13,583 nt of DNA from Euperipatoides rowelli (Eukaryota; Onychophora; Udeonychophora; Euonychophora; Peripatopsidae), in NCBI GenBank assembly GCA_003024985.2, contig PXIH01S0047018.1; one strand, given 5' to 3'. The notes beneath the pieces are model-generated. The model saw only the letters and a list, made by a program, of their open reading frames with translations. It searched no databases and was not told the origin of the DNA. Every line of letters starts with the position of its first letter. The stretch's first letter is position 1. Both the position numbers and the translations under genes were made by a program. Positions 8,901 to 13,583 of the stretch are shown here, in pieces.

Positions 8901-11900
8901 AGCCGATTTAAATGAAATCTCATGCTTGCCGAATAAGTATGCCTCCCTCACGTTTTGCTCATTTTTTTGTGTTTAACTCTTTCATTAGAGAATAAATGAG
9001 AAAATTATTTTTCTCTGAGACAAACAATCTGAAAGACAAAAGCTATGTACTGCTTCATATAGAAAGAAGTCATAAAGCTTTATTTACTTTATTTATTTAT
9101 TTACATCTAAAAGTTTAAGTCAGAGGCTTATACAGTAGTTTATTGAATAAAAGCAAAGTTAAAAGTACGGTAATTTCCATACTTCTGTATAGTTGAGCCT
9201 ATTAATGGATTAATGTTGCAGTTCTCTTGAACTTAGAGCTAAAACTTATTTCCATATGATGAAAAAAAAATATCGTAGAAAGAGAAGCATGATTTACATA
9301 ATCTGCTGCCACTCCATGGTAAAATTTTACAAACAGCGTTTAGAAATTGCTAAAGTATGAGTGATTGAAAAATGCCATTTGCAATCATTCTTTGATGTCT
9401 ATATCATGCATCATTTTAAAAAGATTAAATATTTTCATATAATATCCAGGTAAAAAGTCACACCGCTTTTTTGGACTATGTTGTCACATTATTTGTAGTC
9501 TGGTTTGATATAAATTAATATTAAAGTATGGACCGTTCATAAAGTACTGTATCTTTTTTTAGTTAGAAACCTTTTAGCCTTCTAACTAAAACCTAAAACA
9601 TTCAAACAAACTTATCACTATGCTCATAAATAGTATACAACAATTAAATAAACAGCCATAATTTTTTTTTTCAAACTAAAGCATACATGTAGGCTTAGAA
9701 ACTAATGTTCAAACATGATTAAAAAAAAGCCTTATTTTTTTAACTAAGTTATACTACAACCAGGCTCATATACTAAAGCAGTCAAGTACTGTATATGCAC
9801 ATAACTTTCTAGCTAAAACATTAAGCAGGCTCTCATCTATCAAATACAGTAATTCTTTTTGATTTGTATGATAGAGTACTAAGCTATTTAAACATAAAAT
9901 GTACAAAAAATTTTCTTCCTAGTTTTGGAGGGTGAACTTGATTTGCAATTTTTTTTCGTGTGATTGTGATACATACAGTATCTCCCTAAAATGTTAGTTG
10001 TAAGTCAGTATGCCAATTTTTTTAAAAGAATTTCCTAAAATTTCAGAGTTACTGTAGATCTCAATAAATGCACCTATTTCAAAATAAGCATATAGCACTT
10101 ATGTTGCTACACATGCTGGGAAATTAATATCTAGAACAGGGATGAGAAACTGTGGTCTTATGAGGTCTTCAGAGCAGCTTTTTTTTTGGGCATATTTTAG
10201 ACCTAATACAGCCTTTTTGCATATTTTGTCAACTATGTACTGTATCATCATTTATATTTTATAAATTATACATTCTCAAATTGTATGAATTTTAATTAAA
10301 ACAAAACAAAAACTTATTTTTAGAGCACAATGTTAAAAAAATGGCTCTTATCGATTGCTGTTCTATGGCCAGTGCACTGTCATATTAATTTGTCACCAGA
10401 AACACTGGGTATTCCACGCAACTCTGGCTTGATTCAAAAACATTGGTTTAGGTTTGCCATATTGTGGTAACGAGCTGAATCGATAGAAATTTTTGTTTAC
10501 TTTGTTCAATAACATTTTTTACAGTGTTACATAATTGCAGTCTAAGATAAATGTTGTGTTTATTTTACATTAAAGCAATTTCAAATCAAAACCTCATTCC
10601 TGTATGAATATATAAAAAAATTAAATTTGTCCTCATTGAATCATAACTTTCTCATAGATGAACTAACAATTCATTTATTTGGTTTGCTGTTAATATGGGG
10701 GAGGGGAAGCATAGACTTAAAAACCGTCAACCATCCACACATTTTTGGATTTATAAAAAGACAATTTACATTTATATAAGTGCAGTACCTCTTTATATTT
10801 GTGTGTGGCCTTATGAATAACCCATAATGTGATATGGGCCTTCCAATGCATAAAGGTTCCCCACCCCTGTTCTAAAAAATGAACCACCCTAAATTTACCT
10901 CAAGAATTTTACTTTTACAAATTACAATTAATTAATTTTTGTATTATTAAATTTTATGCCGGAAGAGTGCTTGATTTTTTTTAAACTTCCGGAGAGCGCA
11001 CAGACGTAAATTTTACGACAAATTCAATTTTTTATAAAATGTGTCTATGTGTATGGTCTTGTGGGTTTATCTCTGCCCTCTATTTTTAAAACTCCCCACT
11101 ACAATATTGGTAGGTTTTTACCATGCACATAGCCCATTTTATANTTATTTTTTAAAATTATATGTAAAAAGACGTCCAGATATAAATTTTACGAAACGCG
11201 TCCGCTGATGATATAATATTGACTTTCAGGTAGCGTAATACAAATATTATAAAACATTTAGGAATAAACTTATATATTTGTAATATCAGAATTTAATGCA
11301 GATTTCAAAAATCAAAAGCAAAAAAATCTATATTCAACGACAGAGAAACAGTAAAGGAAAATATAAGATAAACTGTCTTTTTTTTTTTTACATTTTACAG
11401 CCGACTTTTAGAAATAAAATCATAAAAAAAAAATCCGTTTGTTGGAATTTTTTTTCTTTATATATTAAAATTCCTGATAAAAAATAGAACATAAATATGT
11501 GTAATAATTTAATTATTACACATATTTAAAAACTTTTATACATAGGATTCTATGAATCGTAAAAATTATGACACGTGACTGCTCATGTTAAACATTTGTG
11601 CACGCCCGCTCGAAGGTTAATGAGTAATTGTACATAGCAGTAGCTACTGTATATTATTATTAACTTGCCAACTTTAAAAAAACATACAATATAAAATACA
11701 AATGTGGTTGAATTGGACACACTGAATTTTAATTTTGGATAATATTTTTGTCTAAACTTTCAATCAATTTAGCTAACTCAATGAAGATTGTTATCAGAAA
11801 AGTGAAAACCATGTTATCAAGCTCAACTAAATTAAGTCGAATTGAAAGGAACACTTAAAGAACATTTTCCCTGAATTTTTGATAACTACTCTAGCTGGAA

Positions 11901-13519
11901 ACAAAATTAACTTTAAAATTTTAATTTTATTATTTTTATTAAAATAAAAAAAGGGGCATTTAAATAGCTAGATGTAATGTTGTCCAGATACTGGATTCCA
12001 AATATTTGGAGGTCTTATGAAAACATGGGGCTTTTAAAAGATAAGACTTTTTTCTTGCTCTATAAAATTATAATGAAACAGGCATGAATGTAGCTAAAGC
12101 CTGATAATGTTAATTCTCACTATTCTTTCAACATATGGCTCCCAAAACTAAATACATCTGATTCTTAATCTGACAAGCAAAATGTTATTTAAAATATAAT
12201 ATGTTATTAGTTACAGCTTAAACTTATCAAAATGTAACGATAAAGTTTTTAGTTATCTTTAAAAGTGACATATTTCAACAAGAATTCATTACAACAAGAA
12301 TTCATTACATAAAACAGTTACAGTAACTCCAATTATAAGTGGTATACAGCATATAAAAAAACTGTTTATAACATTGCGAAAAAAAAAAAAAAAAAATTAA
12401 AAAATACAAAATAAAATATGATACCTCTAAAAAGTTCCTCAATTGATAAAGGTCTACCATAAGCAGGCTTTTTGGATTCCACATGTAGCAACTGAGAACT
12501 TGTATTTGAATTATTTGAGAGAGCTGCGTTTGGTAATTCTTTTTCTTCACTGTTACTATGACTACCAATTTTGAGCAAATTACACAGTACTTCTGAGCTA
12601 GCTTCATCATACTGTAAGAAAATATTTAATTTAAAAAGAGGGTAAACAAACATAGATAAAAAATACAATTTAGTCTTCAGAAAAAAAAATGGTATTTGAC
12701 TAAAAAATATGCCAAATCTACAACTACTGTATATTTCCTGATTTGAAAATAGCCTGAAAAATTATTATTGTGCAAAGGATAAGCATTCACAAAAACTAAA
12801 AAAAATAAAAACTAGTAAGTATACTGTATTTGCGTGTGTATATACTATCATATTTAGCATACAAATGTGTGTGTGTGTCATAGTGAGCCTTAAAGTTTTT
12901 CTTGTGGCTGTTAATAATAACAGACCGCCTGGTAAAGAAGCTTGGAGTTTACCATAAAATATATAAAATGAGTATCAACAACAGCCTTCATGTTTAAACT
13001 CACACATTTATTCAGACACGAATAAACTGTAAAAGATAAGAGGTAGAAAATTGCTTACCACAGTGCTTCACCACCAACAATTACCCGTGCCTCACCCCTT
13101 TACACTGTAATGTATCAAATTTATAGAGAGCAAGTACATGACCATTCGACCTTTCCATTAAAGATGATATACTGTAGATTATTATTACTGGTGGCAGTTG
13201 ATAGGTGAAGGGCACGAATGATAGCATAAAATTTGCATCACGCCATTTTATTGGTGCCCACTACTGCCACTCTCGTAAAGGGTCAACATTTAGTGACTTC
13301 AACATGGAAGTGCTTCCATCAGTCACTGAGCAAACTGGAAGGCGTAAAATAAAATTTTGACATCATAAAAAACTTAAGTCAATGAATATCAATAAACAGT
13401 ACTAGTCAAATTAACTAATAACCAGTAAACAATCTAAAACATTGCTACAGGACTGTGTTTCATTTTATGCTTACCAATCTGACGTGAATAACTTTTAAGT
13501 AAAAATTTAAATAATTATA
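2893..13519 (-). CDS. Seven-exon 3' part of a gene for a dsRBD protein, possibly a Tudor/dsRBD germ-granule type
   Basis: Joined exons, in order: 13519-13475, 12611-12425, 8095-7777, 7527-7443, 3845-3732, 3428-3289, 2932-2893. Intron phases are 0, 1, 2, 0, 0, 2 and every junction keeps the frame open. The product in the window is about 309 residues, 5' incomplete. Visible order: residues 1-35 resemble the end of an extended Tudor domain (V-x-L-Y-D then LL-x-x-G); 36-80 are a polar linker with a PLSIEELF motif; 81-184 are Gln/His/Ser/Asn-rich and probably disordered; 187-250 form a dsRBD; 251-309 are a tail. Introns are 863, 4329, 249, 3597, 303 and 356 nt. The dsRBD assignment rests on the alpha1 pattern (P-x-x-E-L-I-x-I-C-K-x-x-G-L-x-x-P-x-Y), a beta strand and the SKxxAAxxVA helix. 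I do not recognise a specific family member. LOTUS/Tudor proteins of the piRNA pathway (TDRD5/TDRD7 type) are one possibility. Central exons are solid; the first and last two are weaker. Confidence 0.65.
3289..3428 (-). CDS. Candidate exon 6: helical tail after the dsRBD
   Basis: The exon is 140 nt, phase 0 in and phase 2 out. The acceptor is ATTATCACTAACCAG (AG at 3430-3429); the donor is GGAATG|GTAAAA (GT at 3288-3287). It encodes 46 codons starting NNKSHSADDDNVLIQLRDCC and continuing through FLNNVERGIALYV to LPIILE. A polar, acidic start is followed by an amphipathic, likely helical run. It follows exon 5 across a 303-nt intron in the correct phase. If the donor is not used, the frame stops at once (TGG TAA, 3290-3285), giving an alternative C-terminus. 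The acceptor has a weak pyrimidine tract, which lowers confidence. Confidence 0.55.
3497..3525. repeat. (TAAAA)n-like microsatellite
   Basis: AAATAAAA-type units repeat several times on the plus strand, inside the 303-nt intron between candidate exons 5 and 6. Confidence 0.6.
3732..3845 (-). CDS. Exon 5: second half of the dsRBD (beta2, beta3, alpha2)
   Basis: The exon is 114 nt, phase 0 to phase 0, 38 codons. The acceptor is TTATTATTATTTTAG (AG at 3847-3846); the donor is CGGCTG|GTAAAT (GT at 3731-3730). It begins KSWNAVVLLGRGLKFETYSM, then PSKQQAADNVAMIASMRL. This matches dsRBD beta2 (WNAVVLLG), beta3 (LKFETYSM) and the alpha2 start S-K-x-x-A-A-x-x-V-A. Family members usually have S-K-K-x-A-K-x-x-A-A at this place; here the second lysine and the final lysine are replaced (SKQQAA). 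The GPxH-type loop between beta1 and beta2 is short and lacks the histidine. The fold is probably intact, but canonical dsRNA contact may be weakened. The upstream 3.6 kb intron separates it from exon 4. Confidence 0.8.
3932..4122. repeat. 22-bp minisatellite, eight full copies plus one broken copy
   Basis: The unit is AACATGTATTTGTGACAATA + TT. Five copies run 3932-4041, then one N at 4042, a 14-bp partial copy (4043-4056), then three copies 4057-4122. Copies are identical except for one A-to-G change in the second. Each unit contains ACATGT and AATATT palindromes. The array lies in the dsRBD intron, about 86 nt before the exon 5 acceptor in gene sense. The near-identity implies recent expansion. 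Confidence 0.95.
4042..4042. other. Ambiguous base (N) inside the minisatellite
   Basis: The N replaces eight bases expected from the repeat period, so it marks an assembly compromise and not a true single base. Copy number here is unreliable. Confidence 0.9.
4123..4724. other. A+T-rich intron stretch
   Basis: No coding signal. A small hairpin, TTCTAGCT (4353-4360) with AGCTAGAA (4367-4374) around a 6-nt loop, is present. The array end forms a TGACAATATTGTCA palindrome (about 4112-4125). Confidence 0.5.
4725..5175. other. GC-richer island with internal duplication, possible transposon piece
   Basis: Composition shifts abruptly from A+T-rich to roughly balanced, with CAG/CTG- and CCAG-rich words. 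A degenerate direct repeat is visible: CCTAGCAGA...AGCCA...GTTGCTGA at 4966-5002 and CCTAGCAGAAGCCATGCAGT then AGCTGA at 5029-5054. Open frames reach about 88 codons on the minus strand, but none resembles a known domain, and an exon here would disrupt the dsRBD. It is probably an inserted repeat or a decayed foreign segment. Confidence 0.5.
5176..5877. other. A+T-rich intron stretch with a 16-bp palindrome
   Basis: No coding signal. A perfect self-complementary word, ATCCTATA|TATAGGAT, lies at 5843-5858, just outside the foldback element. Confidence 0.5.
5878..6852. mobile_element. About 970-bp foldback (long inverted repeat) element, no coding capacity
   Basis: The two ends are reverse complements: GACAAAACTTGAAACTGAGA then TGCATTCC on the left (from about 5888), matched on the right by GGAATGCATCACAGTTTCAA then GTTTTGTTC (about 6816-6844). 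Inner segments also pair in the same order: GACAGGCATAT (about 5974) with the complement near 6744-6754; ATAAAATC-x-C-x-AAATTATAA (about 6119-6137) with about 6596-6617; GAATGTTGTAATAATGATTA (about 6171-6190) with about 6553-6572. The arms are therefore several hundred base pairs long, converge towards about 6370, and are diverged by indels and substitutions. No transposase frame is present. Edges and target duplication are uncertain. Confidence 0.75.
6029..6050. repeat. Poly(T) tract, 22 bp
   Basis: Uninterrupted T run in the left arm of the foldback element, with no equivalent run in the right arm, so it arose after or during divergence of the arms. Confidence 0.9.
6900..6905 (-). promoter_or_regulatory. 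Possible polyadenylation signal for an intron-retained transcript
   Basis: TTTATT on the plus strand is AATAAA on the minus strand, about 500 nt past the TGA at 7409-7407 that would end the frame if the exon 4 donor is skipped. Such words are common in A+T-rich DNA. Confidence 0.2.
7443..7527 (-). CDS. Exon 4: first half of the dsRBD (alpha1 and beta1)
   Basis: The exon is 85 nt, phase 2 in and phase 0 out. The acceptor is a textbook TTTTTTTCTTATAATTTAG (AG at 7529-7528); the donor is CAAAAT|GTTAGT (GT at 7442-7441). After the split Gln it encodes SGPMCELIAICKMMGLDMP, then NYQYSQNQN. The pattern P-x-x-E-L-I-x-I-C-K-x-x-G-L-x-x-P-x-Y is the classical start of a double-stranded-RNA-binding domain (helix alpha1, then strand beta1). 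If the weak donor is not used, the frame continues for 11 codons (VSEIAEYQFIK) to TGA at 7409-7407, giving a truncated product with only half the domain. The donor sits between beta1 and beta2, and the next exon supplies the missing half in the right phase. Confidence 0.8.
7777..8095 (-). CDS. Exon 3: Gln/His/Ser-rich low-complexity region
   Basis: The exon is 319 nt, phase 1 in and phase 2 out. The acceptor is TTTTATTTTATTAAG (AG at 8097-8096) after a long T-rich tract. The donor is CCCA|GTATGT (GT at 7776-7775). It adds 105 full codons: an AQELKQEPPNK start, a proline patch (KSPPPSNLP), then repeated short His/Gln/Ser/Gly/Asn runs such as HQGHHIQVPHQQSHNNSNYS. There is no predicted fold; this is the kind of disordered region found in granule-forming RNA-binding proteins. 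The open frame would continue through the donor for about 44 codons of hydrophobic, A+T-driven sequence (IFVFIYSIP...), clearly intron. The donor fits GTATGT well, and the split CA|G gives Gln at the next exon. Confidence 0.8.
8096..10136. other. Left part of the 4.3 kb intron
   Basis: A+T-rich with no coding signal. It contains TTTA-type repeats (9079-9104), a small AGAATG/CATTCT hairpin (8473-8489) and a 12-bp hairpin at 9557-9591. Confidence 0.55.
9557..9591. other. Perfect 12-bp hairpin
   Basis: TTTTAGTTAGAA (9557-9568) pairs with TTCTAACTAAAA (9580-9591) around an 11-nt loop. Confidence 0.75.
10137..10869. mobile_element. Non-autonomous hAT-type DNA transposon (~733 bp)
   Basis: The left end CAGGGATGAGAAACTGTGGT and the right end, read inwards, CAGGGGTGGGGAACCTTTAT form imperfect terminal inverted repeats matching at 14 of 20 positions, with mostly transitions. 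CAGGGGTGGG...AAC is the characteristic hAT terminus. Flanks are ATCTAGAA (10129-10136) and TTCTAAAA (10870-10877), an 8-bp duplication matching at six positions and fitting the hAT nTCTAGAn preference. A GGCC-containing subterminal segment (TGTGGCC at about 10804-10810) is also typical. The interior has no long frame, so it could only have moved with a transposase from elsewhere. It sits in an intron of the dsRBD gene. Confidence 0.8.
10959..11210. repeat. CpG-containing inverted-repeat zone, possible small foldback element
   Basis: ATAAAATGTGTCTATGTGTA + TGGT (11034-11057) is nearly the reverse complement of ACCATGCACATAGCCCATTT + TAT (11120-11142) around a 62-nt loop. Outside these arms lie CCGGAAG/CTTCCGG (10959-10965 with 10986-10992) and two related words, GACGTAAATTTTACGA (about 11003-11018) and ATAAATTTTACGA (about 11182-11194). 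CpG-rich words (GAGCGCAC, ACGCGTCCGC) are concentrated here, unlike the surroundings. An N lies at 11144. It is probably a decayed insertion. Confidence 0.55.
11492..11528. repeat. Perfect palindrome, 18-bp arms, 1-nt centre
   Basis: TAAATATGTGTAATAATT (11492-11509) is exactly complementary to AATTATTACACATATTTA (11511-11528) with a single T at 11510 between them. Such a sequence can extrude as a cruciform or form a tight RNA hairpin. It lies in an intron, with no gene nearby that it would obviously regulate. Confidence 0.9.
12276..12307. repeat. Two perfect copies of a 16-bp unit
   Basis: CAACAAGAATTCATTA occurs at 12276-12291 and again at 12292-12307 without a gap; a recent local duplication. 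Confidence 0.9.
12379..12396. repeat. Poly(A) tract, 18 bp
   Basis: In gene sense this is a T run 28 nt downstream of the exon 2 donor. U-rich intronic runs near donors can help weak 5' splice sites; that role here is inference. Confidence 0.85.
12425..12611 (-). CDS. Exon 2: end of Tudor-like segment and acidic linker with PLSIEELF motif
   Basis: The exon is 187 nt, phase 0 in and phase 1 out. The acceptor is TTTTCTTACAG (AG at 12613-12612) and the donor is AGAG|GTATCA (GT at 12424-12423). The 62 full codons start YDEASSEVLCNLLKIG, then give a Ser/Glu/Asn linker and end in RPLSIEELFR. The split codon G|CC supplies Ala at the next junction. The composition (acidic, Asn/Ser-rich, with short hydrophobic L-I-x-E-L-F and V-L-C-N-L-L runs) fits a linker with peptide motifs. 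The mRNA-decapping factor DCP1 also carries L-[ST]-x-x-x-L-F motifs; I considered that family, but the dsRBD downstream argues against it. A run of 18 A (12379-12396 on the plus strand) lies 28 nt into the following intron. Confidence 0.75.
13191..13270. other. Imperfect hairpin with two stem segments
   Basis: GTGGCAGT (13191-13198) pairs with ACTGCCAC (13263-13270), and GGGCAC (13210-13215) pairs with GTGCCC (13254-13259), with an asymmetric internal loop and a 38-nt terminal loop. Confidence 0.6.
13292..13327. other. Compound hairpin
   Basis: AGTGAC (13292-13297) pairs with GTCACT (13322-13327), and inside it TGGAAG (13305-13310) pairs with CTTCCA (13313-13318) around a 2-nt turn. Confidence 0.55.
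13475..13519 (-). CDS. Candidate exon 1 in window (15 codons, phase 0 to 0)
   Basis: Read on the minus strand this is 45 nt, with an AG acceptor at 13521-13520 and a good donor, ATTG|GTAAGC, with GT at 13474-13473. It translates to YNYLNFYLKVIHVRL and runs in frame into the next exon as VIHVRLYDEASSEVLC. A beta-strand-like VIHVRLYD followed by an NLL-x-x-G turn resembles the closing part of an extended Tudor (SN-like) domain, where V-x-L-[YFW]-D precedes an N/I-x-x-LL segment. The acceptor has a poor pyrimidine tract and an in-frame TAG immediately upstream, so the exon must start here or further inside. The short length makes chance plausible. Confidence 0.4.
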
Positions 13520-13583
13520 CTAATATCCGGTGTTTATTTCTGTTTTGGTTTTGTAATATACTGTATACTATGGTAGTAATTTA

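Larger units (their letters stand above)
10870..12424. other. Right part of the 4.3 kb intron
   Basis: No coding signal. Holds an inverted-repeat zone (10959-11210), a near-perfect palindrome (11492-11528), a 16-bp tandem duplication (12276-12307) and an 18-A run (12379-12396). A 63-codon plus-strand frame at 11296-11487 is Lys/Ile/Asn/Phe-rich and looks compositional. Confidence 0.55.
12612..13474. other. 863-nt intron with two hairpins
   Basis: No supported coding. It holds a TG dinucleotide run (12866-12878), a compound hairpin at 13191-13270 and a second at 13292-13327. The segment 13050-13350 is somewhat richer in G+C than its surroundings. Confidence 0.55.

Noticed and set aside
11296-11487. 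63-codon plus-strand open frame
   Set aside because: Lys/Ile/Asn/Phe-rich with homopolymer-derived runs; no motif and no splice context.
12366-12424. Continuation of exon 2 as IIFYFVFFNFFFFFFAML
   Set aside because: This is translation of the intronic T run after a clear GTATCA donor.
13058-13103. Possible 46-nt minus-strand exon with donor CTGTG|GTAAGC
   Set aside because: The phase 0 needed to join exon 2 contains an in-frame TGA, and the other phases do not fit.
13265-13363. Roughly 34-codon minus-strand frame ending in a TAG
   Set aside because: No usable donor in the required phase; the segment is better explained by the hairpins.
1-13583. tRNA, rRNA, CRISPR, bacterial promoters or operons
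   Set aside because: I found no cloverleaf or rRNA-like stretch, no spaced repeats with unique spacers (the 22-bp array has no spacers), and no prokaryotic gene organisation.

Overview
The window looks like animal nuclear DNA. It is strongly A+T rich, has no dense coding, and carries homopolymer tracts, microsatellites, a minisatellite, decayed transposons and small exons bounded by GT..AG signals. Nothing prokaryotic is present. An invertebrate is my guess, but the species cannot be read from the sequence.

The one gene I can support lies on the minus strand. I assembled seven exons by eye (13519-13475, 12611-12425, 8095-7777, 7527-7443, 3845-3732, 3428-3289, 2932-2893). Every junction keeps the reading frame, giving the last ~309 residues of a protein whose 5' part lies beyond the right edge. 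Its visible order is: a piece resembling the end of an extended Tudor domain, an acidic/Asn/Ser linker with a PLSIEELF motif, a long Gln/His/Ser-rich disordered stretch, a double-stranded-RNA-binding-type fold (dsRBD) split by a 3.6 kb intron, and a short C-terminal tail. The stop codon sits inside a TTTA microsatellite that also supplies AATAAA signals. The central exons are well supported; the first and the last two are less certain. A Tudor plus dsRBD protein would suggest a germ-granule/RNA-silencing factor, but that is inference.

The rest is non-coding. 1-2003 has no gene. 2004-2358 is the broken C-terminal end of a non-LTR retrotransposon reverse transcriptase on the plus strand, followed by a 3' region with an 8-bp hairpin. 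The large dsRBD intron (3846-7442) holds a 22-bp minisatellite with an assembly N, a GC-richer island with internal duplication, and a ~970-bp foldback element. The 4.3 kb intron (8096-12424) holds a ~733-bp non-autonomous hAT element with imperfect terminal inverted repeats and degenerate 8-bp target duplications, a CpG-containing inverted-repeat zone with a second N, and a near-perfect 37-nt palindrome. The 0.86 kb intron (12612-13474) holds two further hairpins.
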